From assembly GCA_024195585.1 (NCBI GenBank), contig SWBL01000001.1:410184-474183 (forward strand): 64,000 bases of DNA. Reading direction: 5' to 3'. How positions within the stretch are numbered: the stretch's first letter is position 1; each line of letters starts with the position of its first letter. Below, piece by piece: positions 1 to 9,474 of the stretch. The notes under the pieces were generated by a model. The model was not told where the DNA came from. It worked only from the letters and a program-made list of their open reading frames with translations, and did not search any database. Origin of the DNA: Aureobasidium sp. EXF-3400 (taxonomy: Eukaryota; Ascomycota; Dothideomycetes; Dothideales; Saccotheciaceae). A program made the translations under genes and the position numbers.

Positions 1-447
1 TGAATCCATCAAGGATGTGCTGGTCATCTGATAAGGTCTTGCAGTCATCAAGCACATCTTTGTGACCGTTTTCAAGCCTGTCTTGTCGTCCACTGAAATG
101 TCGGTATATGGTTTGAATGTCGATTCGAAAGGTTTGTAGGTATCGTCTGCTCGTCGTAATCGATGGTGACTTCTCCAAGAGTTTCCCGATGCCATATGTT
201 CCTTGAAATCTATGAGGAATACTGGGATGTCGTCGACATTCATGTATGTGCTGATGTATCGTCCAAGAAGAGCTTCAGATTTAATCTGGATGAGCGAGTA
301 ACTCTTTGGCGAAGCATACAACACACGACCACCCTCATCCAGTACCAGTAGCAAATCCTCAATACCATCCAGGACTTTCTGATGGAGCTCAGTAGTAGAA
401 CGATCTATTGACAGACTCTCAACCTCAATGTGGAGATTAGATGGCAT
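1..447 (-). CDS. WC-2-like PAS domain protein, 5' part (runs off left edge)
   Basis: A reading frame on the minus strand opens with ATG at 447 and stays open for 149 codons to the edge, so the gene is partial. Residues about 20-60 (HQKVLDGIEDLLLVLDEGG, then RVLYASP) are a PAS core of the kind in fungal blue-light regulator WC-2 and its homologue PBP. The later segments MASGNSW, HHRLRRADDTYKPFES and MTARPYQ align with the WC-2 PAS end (typically SIATGN, FYRF+KKDGTY, MMARPYPT). Known family role: WC-2 pairs with WC-1 through PAS and binds DNA by a C-terminal GATA finger; that finger would lie outside the window. The PAS begins very near the start codon, unlike full-length WC-2, and several usually conserved positions differ, so this is more likely a divergent paralog than WC-2 itself. 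An upstream exon cannot be excluded. Confidence 0.68.
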   Translation of the reverse strand, partial: MPSNLHIEVESLSIDRSTTELHQKVLDGIEDLLLVLDEGGRVLYASPKSYSLIQIKSEALLGRYISTYMNVDDIPVFLIDFKEHMASGNSWRSHHRLRRADDTYKPFESTFKPYTDISVDDKTGLKTVTKMCLMTARPYQMTSTSLMDS

Positions 448-2111
448 CGTGGCTGTTCAGTAGCGCAGTATAAGAGAAAATTGGCGATTCGGTTTGATGG
501 GAAAAAGGGACAGGAGCAAAACGAGAATACAGCGAAACCAACAAATGGGTGATTCAGAAGGAGAAATAGGCTGACTGTCCATCGAATAGCCTTGGGTGTC
601 CGTGCCCAACGGCTATTCGCTCGCAAAGACAAAATAATGCCGCGTAGGCATTCTTTCTCTAGGGCATGGCACATGTGCGAGGGGTTCGGCGCCATAAACG
701 CTGCACTGGGCATCCCTGCTTTGAGACCATTTTCGTTTGTCGATTCGTGCGAACACAGACACAGCTGAGGCTCAACTTTGACAGCCCTCCCCGCTAAGCT
801 GCACGGGAGATATTCCGAAGGATGGACTTGGCATGCAGTGATTGTATTTTCGTACACCGTACGCGGCTTTCGATGCCCTCCTGCACAGGTCTGCAAAACT
901 GCCATACACATCTCTATTCATTGTGCCCAATACAGTCTCCTTGACTGTCTTCACAAGAACCTGTCTTACGAACTAGCAAAGCAGAGAACCGGAGAAGAAT
1001 CCCGTCTCGTAAGCAAGATGAGAACTCGGCGCTGGCCGCCCGAGGACCAAACGAAATCCGAAAATGGCCGTCAAAATGCAGCTCATGCAAACTCTAGCCG
1101 GAGAGCCAGGTCGAGATGTCTTGTTGCATCGAACAAATAGGCACAATCGCCAGACCCCTTGCAAGATATGTATTTTGCGGCAGACGCTCTAGATCTTTGC
1201 TCTTCATGCCGGTAATCTCTTTGCATGGGAATTGAGACACACTTCACGGAATACTGTACTACTCCAACCTTACTTTCGAGATAGGTGTCGCCTCGACCGT
1301 GAGAGGGGAAATACGAACAGCTCGTTCAAGGTCTCATAGACAAACAACAGCATCGGCAAGACTTGAAGAACAATCGCAATCGTTTTGCTGGTCAGACGTA
1401 AACGAAATGTCTCCCGTGTGACACCGGCTCCTAAAACACACTTCCGTTTGTACTTATCTGATCGAAGACCTTAAAGCGGTCACGATCGTCACTATGCTAC
1501 TTTTCTAAGGCACCGGACTGTTATACATGGGGATTGTGGCTTGGCCAGGTTGCCAGGCAAGAAAAAAAACACCACCGGTGATTCGGCCGTGGCCGCCAGA
1601 GGGGACTAGGCGTTCAACAAAATCTCATATCATCGACCGATCATTTGCCTCATGGTGTGCAACAAATCGAACTTTTATGTTGCTATCGGTCGACACGATC
1701 GTGTGTTTAATAAGCCACTTATGCTGCTCGGGTTTGAGCGGATAGTGACAGCTTGTGAGTCGAGTGTGCAGCAACGATTTTGGGATTCGTTTGACGCGAC
1801 GCTGGCCCTTGGAAGTGGAAGCGAGCAAGAGCGAGAACAGCAAGATCACACCACATCCTATACCTACTTTTCTGTTATACCTCTATGTCTCAATAAGGCA
1901 TGATCTCGTCATCGATGCTTACTTCCCATCAACTCAAGAAGTTTACGAACCCTGGAAAGAAGCCTGTGACACTCCGCAACAAGCAATTTTGAGGTGTTGC
2001 ACTTTTGGATTCTTGCTGCCAGGGTCTGATGCTGGATATATAAATTGATCCACCAAAGCGCTTCACCAAGATCCTGAATCTGGCCAACCGGATTCAACCC
2101 TTACAAGCTAA
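448..2111. other. Intergenic, no gene supported
   Basis: About 1.66 kb lies between the WC-2-like gene and the tRNA-His gene. Only short frames without recognisable protein character occur on either strand. It must contain the promoter and leader of the minus-strand PAS gene. Confidence 0.6.
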
Positions 2112-2201
2112 GGTGATGTGGTGTAGTGGTAGCATGTGTCGTTGTGGAAGTTAAAGTCCAGCAACGCCGACCCGACGGCGGTTCGATTCCGCCCATTGCC
2201 A
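2112..2201 (+). tRNA. tRNA-His (GTG) with a 19-nt intron
   Basis: The acceptor stem GGTGATG pairs with CATTGCC (with G-T wobbles). The T arm GGCGG-TTCGATT-CCGCC is perfect and a short D arm is present. The anticodon loop reads TTGTGG then C, with anticodon GTG at 2144-2146. An intron at about 2148-2166 sits after position 37, the canonical eukaryotic site; without it the loop is TTGTGGC, as in other His tRNAs. The anticodon stem has 4 good pairs and a T-C mismatch at its outer end. A run of five T follows at 2210-2214. Confidence 0.9.
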
Positions 2202-2209
2202 GGATCGTA

Positions 2210-2219
2210 TTTTTGTTTT
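2210..2219 (+). terminator. RNA polymerase III terminator of tRNA-His
   Basis: T5-G-T4 begins 9 bases after the tRNA 3' end, the usual oligo-T stop signal for Pol III. Confidence 0.7.
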
Positions 2220-2580
2220 GTTCTGACATGCTTATGGGTTCTCTTCTGCTGGTGAGGGAGTCGAGGGGCAGAGGTATGGAATTTTGGAAGTTGGGAGTTG
2301 GTGGGGCAGGTGCGTTGATTGGACTTGGCGAGTTGAGCGAGCTTCATGCGTTCTTGCTGTTTGTATTATTTCATTCGATACCTCAAAGAGCATATGTACT
2401 AATAGACTGGCGATGGGGTTCAACGTCTACATCACTCTATCAGACAGCCTGTAACTAAATAAACGGGCAGTTCATGTCAATCAATCTCAAAAGCACCATC
2501 AAACCTATCTGTGCTTCTGCCCCACATCTCCCACAGAAGAAAAAATTATTTCCCTGCCGAAAACCAAAGTTTGACAGAGA

Positions 2581-2591
2581 AAAACAAAAAA
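2581..2591 (-). terminator. RNA polymerase III terminator of tRNA-Met
   Basis: Read on the minus strand this is T6-G-T4, starting 5 bases after the tRNA-Met 3' end. Confidence 0.7.
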
Positions 2592-2595
2592 GAGA

Positions 2596-2701
2596 TGCCT
2601 CGAGGGAGAATCGAACTCCCATCTAAGGATTACCCAAGCCATGCTTGGTCATATGTATGACCGATATGAGACCTTCGTACTAGCCGTTATACTATCGAGG
2701 C
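2596..2701 (-). tRNA. Elongator-type tRNA-Met (CAT) with a ~34-nt intron
   Basis: On the minus strand the acceptor GCCTCGA pairs perfectly with TCGAGGC, followed by discriminator A. The D arm is GTAT...GTAC, and the T arm GGGAG-TTCGATT-CTCCC is perfect. Counting from the 5' end puts AAGGT at positions 27-31 and the loop CTCATA with anticodon CAT at 34-36. The 3' anticodon strand (TCCTT) lies about 34 bases further on, so an intron follows position 37. One stem pair (31-39) is T-T. Glu (CTC) was considered but fits the numbering and U33 less well. The gene converges on tRNA-His. Confidence 0.82.
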
Positions 2702-3273
2702 TTGATGTGGTGTGCCTCGACGTTGTGAAATATACACCTCAACCATTCGATTGAGAGTGGAACTGGGTTCCACAGAGCCATTGACTGTCAAAACCTCCTT
2801 GTTGTCTGTAAGTAAGATCAGGTATAAGCCTTCAATGCTAAATTTACGTGCGTTGATTGTGATATGACGGTCAATGCATTTCAGATGTATCATGGCAACT
2901 GTTTGTGGTGCTTTGCTAAAGTTCTTGGTGTACAAATCTGTGATGAGATAGTTTAACTTCAACTTCGGTAAAACGAAGTACAGAACCCCATAATTGATCA
3001 TTGGTCATACGGACGTGAGTACAGGGAATCGATAAAGTGGTTCGGAAGTATTTCTGAGTGCATATGGAAGCGTGTTGTGGTTCTTTTGGAAGAGAATTGA
3101 GGGGGCAGGGTCGTACCAGATACAACCTGACAGCCAAATTCCCTTCAAAATTCATCGTCGCTCCTGGCTGCACGTCGAATGTAATTAATTCACTCTTCAT
3201 GGTTTCTGGAAGTTTGTGGCTTTGATGGTGATGACATTGTTTACCAGTATCAAGGACCAGCATATATAGCGTT
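2702..3273. other. Intergenic, no gene supported
   Basis: This 570-base spacer lies between the tRNA-Met gene and the 3' end of the WW/FF gene. A minus-strand frame here ends inside the tRNA and is not recognised as any family. Confidence 0.5.
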
Positions 3274-5151
3274 CTACTCCTCGTCCTCTTTGGCCTCATC
3301 GATCTGCGCCCTCAACCCACTCCTTCCAACCTTCATGGCCATCTCCAACTCTCTCTCTGCCTCACCCAGTCTACCACGTCCAAATGCTAGGTCTCTCTCC
3401 CTCTTTCTCTTATCTTCTTCGACCTTCTGTTCTCGTTCCCTAAGTGCTTGTTCTCTGCGTCTCCTCTCTTTGCTTCGTTTCTCCTGTTCTGCTCTCTCTT
3501 CCTCAGTCGCAGCTTCCTCTTCATCAGGAGCAGGTGCCAAGGTAGAGATGTGAGCTTCCAGGAGATCATCACGAGCCTTGGGAGGAAGAGAGATGAACCG
3601 AATATCAGTCAAGAGATCCTTGGGTAGATTTTCAAGTCTAGTGTCTCTGTTGAGATGTTTGAGCGGTAGAGACTTGAGCAGAGTGATCAAGTCTGATTTT
3701 AGCTGTGAGGACGAAAGTTTCAGACGAGCAATATGTTCGCGGTACAGCTTCTCCCTCTCCTTGTCACTGAGCTTCGCATCGCGCATGGCGTCCTCCTTTT
3801 TGTATTTCCTGCGAAATTCAGGCCAGTAGAGTTTTGCTGTTGCCTTTTCGGAAAGAAGAGATAGATATGGGATGCGTGGGTCTAGTTTCTCCTGTTTGGC
3901 CTTTTGTTCGCGGAGTTGTACGATCTTGGTACGGGTCCAGTTGGCCCAGACCTCTTTTCTGCGTTTTGTGGTTGGCAAGGCGGTGTATCTATCATCGTCG
4001 ATGATGCGGCCATCGGAGATCAGAGTTTCCCAGGGTATGTAGGGGGAAATATGTTGATCCTCGAGCATGTCGCAGAACAGTGCTGCTCCGTCTTCGTCGG
4101 TCAGGGGGATGCCTTCCATGCCCTCCTCGTATTCGTCTTCACCACCACCTCCGAATTCGCCGCGGTCAAGGCCATACGAGTCTTCCATGGCAGCCAGCTG
4201 ATAGGCGATATCGTCCTCGTCGAACTCAAGGGGTCCATCTTCAGCTTCGGCACCTCCCTCATCTTGACGCGTCGCACCGCCTTCCTCGTCTTCATCGTCT
4301 GTGACCTCAATTTCCTCATACTCCGAGTCTGAACCAGCAGCGTCTTCCTGTGGCTTTTCCGGCTCTTGCGACTTGGCTTTGTCTCCTGGCTTCTCGAACA
4401 CTTTCTCGAGTACCTTCTCGGATTCTTCCCTAGGAGCGCGTTCTACCACAGCGACTTTGTTGGCACCACTAGCCTCATCAGGACTCTTGAGTTTCTCATC
4501 CAACTTCAAGCGATCGAAATCGACGAGAGCCTTCATCACATCATCGGGAAACTTCCAGAAACTCTCGTTGGTGTCGGGGTTGTGGACGAAGCGTCGGCCA
4601 AGCTTGGTGTATACGACAACCCATGGTTTGCAGTTTGGAATGACTTCTTTGCGCTTGGGGCGATCATGAGGCTGCGGCCGGCGTCGTGGCTCATGGGAGG
4701 GAGCGGCAGAGTTGAATGGAGCCTGTCCGTATGATGGGTATGAATTGTACTGAGCATCTGAGGGATATGGGTTGTATGCGGCAGCAGATTGAGCGTATTG
4801 ACCAGCGGGATTCACGTTGTACTGAGCGACAGGATTCGATGGGTACTGAGCGGAAGGATCAGAGTACGAGTTGGCAGCTGGCGGTGGAGAATAAGCAGGT
4901 TGGGCTTGAGGCGGAGTAGGCACTGAAGGAGCAGGAGCGGCGGCTGGTCGTGTATAGGTCGAGGCCTTGGTGGCCGTGTTGTAGTAGTACTTGTGGCCTG
5001 TAGCGCATCAGTGAGAGTCTCTTGCTGGCATTTAACACTTTTTGTGAATACCTGTCGGCGCGGTATGTTCAGTCCAGCCTGGCAGCAGCGGCGGTAGATC
5101 CTGTGCCGCCTTGTACGTCGACTTTAGTCTCTTGCGATCAGGTCCATCCAT
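3274..5151 (-). CDS. WW/FF-domain pre-mRNA splicing-type factor
   Basis: Two exons: 5151-5052 and 4997-3274. The 54-nt intron (4998-5051) has a GTATTC donor, a CTGAT branch site and a CAG acceptor. The product is 607 aa. Residues about 20-50 form a WW domain that exists only after splicing (LPGWTEH...GHKYYYN). A Pro/Tyr/Gln-rich linker follows, then a second WW-like segment (CKPWVVVYTKLGRRFVHN...SFWKFP). After an acidic stretch comes an FF domain (FCDMLEDQHISPYIPWE to VWANWTR), and the C-terminus is a charged helical region with many Glu/Arg. This WW-FF order is that of the Urn1/Dre4/TCERG1 group, which links splicing and transcription in the nucleus; the choice within the group is inference. 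It is divergent from the RGG gene, with 191 bases between the starts. Confidence 0.85.
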
Positions 5152-5342
5152 GGTGTAAGTTTTGTGGTGGTCAATGGTATTAATGGAAAGAAAGATGCAT
5201 GGGCATTTGCAGCGTCGAGAAAGACGCGAGCTCGGACAAATGACGTCCCGAGGTCTCGACACTTTGATGGATGAAGCTTCAATGAGCTCCCCTTCTGCCA
5301 CTTATTCTAAACAATCACCAGATATTATCTACAAATACCGAC
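5152..5342. promoter_or_regulatory. Shared divergent promoter with a CRE-like TGACGTC
   Basis: This 191-base gap must hold the 5' ends of both the WW/FF gene and the RGG gene. It contains TGACGTC at 5241-5247, seven bases of the ATF/CREB-type palindrome. That the site is used is inference. Confidence 0.4.
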
Positions 5343-6797
5343 ATGGACGAGTTCGCACAGACAGGAGCACAGCAAGATGATCTGTTTGACGAGGTTCAGT
5401 ACGACCAGCCAATGCAAACTCGTGCTTCCGACGACTTGTTCAGCCATGAAATCCAACCTGTAATTCAAGACAACCAGCCTGCTGCCGATAAAGAGAACCA
5501 AGACGACACGACCAAGCAACCAGAAGCACAAGAATCAGCTGTTCCCACCCAATCAGTATCAGACCCGTCGAAGGCTTCCACAGAATCAACGCCAGTGCCC
5601 ACGGCTTCGGCTCCAGCTCGTGGTGGACGAGGACGTGGAGATGCTAGAGGGAGAGGAAGGGGCAGGGGTCGCGGTAACCAGGATCGATCCAATCAGGACC
5701 GCAATAATCAGGATCGTAACAACCAAGATCCTAGTAAAAAGGACCACAATGACCAAGATCGCTCCAACCAAAATCGTAGCGACCAGGGTCGTAGAAACCA
5801 GGGTCGTCCCAACTCAGATCGCAACAATGACCCTCGCCGCAAGAACAACGAACCCGGTCGCAATAGTAACGAGCCCCGTCAAAACAACCATGAGTCTCGC
5901 CGCAACAACCAGGATCGTACCAAGAAAGAGCCCCAACCGAAGGATGCCTCGAAAGATGCCGCCAAAGACATCACCAAGAGAACTTCGACCGAACAACAAG
6001 AACAGCAGGAACAGCAACCATCAGCTACTACTACCGCTACTACTACTGCTGAGCCCTCAAAGCCAGCCACAAATGCTGTACGAGGCGATCGTACTGCAAC
6101 CGGAGGTCTACGCAAACCCAAGCTCAGCGAACAGGAGCTAGCCGAGAAAATGTCAAGAATATCACTCAAGAACGAAAAACTCGCTGCTGCCCACGCAAGA
6201 GCTGAAGCAGATGCTGCAGACTTTGCCGAGCGTGAAGAAGTTGCCGCAAAACGCAGACAAGAGGAACGTAGGGACAGACAGCAAATGATGGGCGAAAGAG
6301 AAAAGAATAGATTGCGAAAACTCAAGGCCGTGGGTGGTAGAGAATGGGATGCTGAGAAGCCTGACGATGCAGATGCGTTTGGAGGCCCCAGACAGGCTGG
6401 CGGTAGAGGACGTGGTGCGCATGGAGGTATCGCAGGTCAGAGAAACCAAGATGGCTCTCGCGAAGGTTTCAGCGGCGACAGGGAAGACTACACAGACGGA
6501 CGGGAGTACATGTATCGTGAGGATCGGGGTCGAGGCAGAGGTCGTGGACGAGGCGGTCGTGGTGGTGCTCCTGGCAGAGGAGGACGTGGCCCACAGCAAG
6601 AGAGGCCATCCTCGCAATCTGTTCCCAAGCCCAACGACTTCCCGGATCTTTCTGGTGCAGCCTCAGCCCCCAAGTTCGATACTGCTCCACCACCAACTAT
6701 GGCCTTCCCGACAAAAGCAAAGGTCGAGAAGCTCGATATCGACGATCAACTTACTCCTGGAACGGAGAAAAAGTCATGGGCCGATATGATGGAATAG
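5343..6797 (+). CDS. RGG/RG-rich low-complexity protein (probable RNA binder)
   Basis: A single exon of 484 aa. It starts with an acidic/Gln stretch (MDEFAQTGAQQDDLFDE). Residues about 98-115 form an RGRGRGRG tract, followed by a long run of degenerate 5-residue units (NQDRS, NQDRN) rich in Asn, Asp and Arg. The middle is a predicted charged coil (SRISLKNEKLAAAHARAEA, then a KRRQEERRDRQ segment). A second RGG tract lies at about 400-420, and the C-terminus ends SWADMM plus E. Such composition is typical of RNA- or ribosome-associated proteins, and the layout recalls SERBP1/Stm1-type proteins, but I do not recognise a defined family. The NQDR tract looks like recent repeat expansion. Confidence 0.8.
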   Translation: MDEFAQTGAQQDDLFDEVQYDQPMQTRASDDLFSHEIQPVIQDNQPAADKENQDDTTKQPEAQESAVPTQSVSDPSKASTESTPVPTASAPARGGRGRGDARGRGRGRGRGNQDRSNQDRNNQDRNNQDPSKKDHNDQDRSNQNRSDQGRRNQGRPNSDRNNDPRRKNNEPGRNSNEPRQNNHESRRNNQDRTKKEPQPKDASKDAAKDITKRTSTEQQEQQEQQPSATTTATTTAEPSKPATNAVRGDRTATGGLRKPKLSEQELAEKMSRISLKNEKLAAAHARAEADAADFAEREEVAAKRRQEERRDRQQMMGEREKNRLRKLKAVGGREWDAEKPDDADAFGGPRQAGGRGRGAHGGIAGQRNQDGSREGFSGDREDYTDGREYMYREDRGRGRGRGRGGRGGAPGRGGRGPQQERPSSQSVPKPNDFPDLSGAASAPKFDTAPPPTMAFPTKAKVEKLDIDDQLTPGTEKKSWADMME

Positions 6798-8055
6798 ATC
6801 TTACGAGGTCAGCTATCATGGAATCACATTGTATATTCTACAGACGAATTCTTGTCTTCGAGACATACCTATAAACTGTTCCCACCGTTCTGTCAGGCCT
6901 GGTGTGTGTTTCGAGTGTTCGATCAGTTCATAGTAAGTATGCACTGGCAACAGATATCCATGGAACTCGTGTCTTCCAAGAGTACTATGTTCACATGTGC
7001 TAGTATCTCACAGATGTTTTGAACGCTATCAAAAGGCACAATAATCTCTACACTCGAGAATCATCCAAAGAGAGCCTAGAAAGTACTGCATCTCCATGGA
7101 TGATATCATGCTTTCTGAAACCATTGTGCATTTGAATATTTACACGATTTACAGAGTGTTTCACACTTTCCTTTCCTCCCTGTGTGAAAGTATATAATAC
7201 GCGTCTTGTTATGCACGGAGAAGGGATTCAGTCTCGACTCTCTTTGGATGCATCTCAGATGTGGAAGTTACTATGCGTTTCGAGACTTCTAAACCGAAAG
7301 AGAAGAAGGTCATCGCAACTACATGTTCGCAAACCTTACAAAGACGACTGAACGAAGCCTTGTCAGTCATCCTCGATATTTCATAGCCCCCAATTCGTGT
7401 CCGGAAGTGATTTTCTTCGATGGCTCTTCTGCAGCAAAGCAAAGTAAACTGTAGCAATTCACAGTTCTTTAATGAAACTTGATGTGGCCATGGAGGTACC
7501 GCGTAGGAACCATCTCTCCGGTCATCATTCATATTTAGAGAGTATTGTGCATTCTTATAGCTATACTATATTAGCCCTGACGCACATGGAAGACCCTAGA
7601 TTGCAAGGAGAGGATAGAACATAGTTGAGAAGTTAGTCGTACCTTCTCATTGCAAGTCTTCAATCTTAATGCTCGGCTCTATGATGGTGGATTCTACTGC
7701 AGCTTTGTGAATGACCTAGGTCCACTAGGATGATTGAACGATGATGGTTCGTTTGGAAGAAAGGTTGTTTTACACGTCTGCAAGATATTAAGTCAATGTA
7801 GCAGAAAAGAAGATTCACAGAAGAGAAGACAAGAGACAAAGTGTTTGTAAGAAGGAGTGAAATATTTTTTGTAAAAATCTCGTAAAACTGTAGTAGTAGT
7901 CGGTGTATAGACATCATCGTGAAACCCCCAAATCACCTCAGGAAAAGCGCCATCGCTGTTCTGTTCTACCCGCAGGAAAGACATTAACCAAAAAAGAAAC
8001 TCGTAAACAAATATATACAATAGAGCACACTGGAGATCAAACCAAAGCCAAAAGC
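6798..8055. other. Convergent 3' spacer, no gene supported
   Basis: About 1.26 kb lies between the 3' ends of the RGG gene and the permease gene. Frames here are short and lack recognisable features. Confidence 0.55.
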
Positions 8056-9474
8056 TTAGTTCTTGAGCTCGCCAACGTACTGCTGCTCGGTGATGGACAT
8101 GGAGCGCTTGGTAATAACGGCACCACCCTCAACACCAGCGGCAGCAACAACCTCGTCACCAGTCTTGACGCGGAGGATAGCGAAACCCTCCTTGTTCCAG
8201 TGGAAAGCGACGTAAGACAGGACAACGAGGAAGCCAACGAGGGGAACGACGAAGGAGATGCGAGTGTTGGCGGCATCGGCAATGGCACCCTGGATGGGGG
8301 AGAAGACGGCACCACCGGCGACACCCATGACGAGGATACCGGCACCGCGGCGGGTGTGGACACCAAGGTTGGCAGTTCCCATGGTGAAGATAGTGGGGTA
8401 CATGGGAGCCATGAAGAAGTAGATGGCCATGACAGCACCGATGGATCCCTTGCCGTGACCGGCGCAGACGTAGGCGTTAAGAGCGATGGTGGCAATGGAG
8501 TAGACAACCATGATGAAGCTGGAGCTCAAGATGGTGGCAAGACCAGTGGCGATGAAGCGGCCGACGGTGAAGGTGATCAAAGCGTAGGAGAGGAGGTTGG
8601 AAGCCTGAGTCTCGGCCCAGCCAGCGTTGTCGACAGCGTAGTTGATGAAGAAGGCACCGATGGTAACCTGGGCACCAACGTAGCAGAACTGAGCAATGAA
8701 ACCGCAGATCATGTTGTACTCCTTCCAGATGCTGCCCTGGCCAATCTCGCGGCCCTCGAGGTCGTGCTCGGGCTCGACAAGGGAGTTGTTGCGCTTGGCC
8801 TCCTCAGCAACCTCAGGGAGCTTGGCGAAGACGAACAGGATGGCAACAGCGACACCGAGGCATGCGACACCGAGGTATACAAATTGCACGTTGGTAAGGT
8901 TGTCAGCGTTCTTGCCGGAGAAGAAAGCCTTGGAAGCGATGAGGGGACCGATGAAAGAAGCAACACCGTTCCAGGCCTGGCAGAACTGGAGACGAGGAGA
9001 AGCAGTCTTAGGGTCACCAATGACAACGGCGTACGAGTTGGCAGCAGTCTCAAGGGTAGCAAGACCGCAAGCAATGACAAGGGTGCAAGCGCAGAAACCA
9101 CCGAAAGAGGCAGAAGCGTTGGCCTTGGACGAGAAGTGGGCAGTAGGCCAGAACATGACAGCGCCGATGGAGTAAAGAGAAAGACCCATAAGAATACAGA
9201 TCTTGTAACCGAAACGCTTCAGGACCTCAGCGGCGATGGGGGAGAAGATGAGGTAACCACCACCGAAGTACATGACCTGGAGACCGGTGGACTCGAGCTT
9301 TGTGATACCGAGGACATTCTGGAAATGCTTGTTCAGGACATCGAGAAGACCGTAAGAGAAACCCCAGAGGAAGAACAGAGAGGTGATGAGGGCGATGGGG
9401 AAGATGAGCTTCTTTCCAGTGAGGAAGCCACCAGCGATGGTGGTAGTAGCGATGGGAATACCGCCGCCAGCCAT
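8056..9474 (-). CDS. FHS-family sugar permease (L-fucose permease FucP-like)
   Basis: A single exon of 472 aa, close to bacterial FucP (about 440). After a short N-terminus the first helix (FPIALITSLFFLWGFSYGLL) carries the FLWGF sequence typical of the fucose:H+ symporter family, followed by NKHFQNVLGI, and YFGGGYLIFSPIAA in helix 2. Around twelve hydrophobic segments can be traced, with a cytoplasmic loop in the middle (KRNNSLVEPEHDLEGREIG). The late helices include PMYPTIFTMG, a conserved stretch in this family. Expected role: proton-coupled uptake of a hexose or deoxyhexose at the plasma membrane; the substrate cannot be told. Codon use is strongly biased, as in well-expressed genes. A decayed copy of part of the gene lies at 12001-12104. 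Confidence 0.9.
   Translation of the reverse strand: MAGGGIPIATTTIAGGFLTGKKLIFPIALITSLFFLWGFSYGLLDVLNKHFQNVLGITKLESTGLQVMYFGGGYLIFSPIAAEVLKRFGYKICILMGLSLYSIGAVMFWPTAHFSSKANASASFGGFCACTLVIACGLATLETAANSYAVVIGDPKTASPRLQFCQAWNGVASFIGPLIASKAFFSGKNADNLTNVQFVYLGVACLGVAVAILFVFAKLPEVAEEAKRNNSLVEPEHDLEGREIGQGSIWKEYNMICGFIAQFCYVGAQVTIGAFFINYAVDNAGWAETQASNLLSYALITFTVGRFIATGLATILSSSFIMVVYSIATIALNAYVCAGHGKGSIGAVMAIYFFMAPMYPTIFTMGTANLGVHTRRGAGILVMGVAGGAVFSPIQGAIADAANTRISFVVPLVGFLVVLSYVAFHWNKEGFAILRVKTGDEVVAAAGVEGGAVITKRSMSITEQQYVGELKN

Noticed and set aside
2687..3299. Minus-strand frames between tRNA-Met and the WW/FF gene
   Set aside because: The composition is not unreasonable, but the frame ends inside the tRNA gene, no family is recognised and no clear splice structure emerges.
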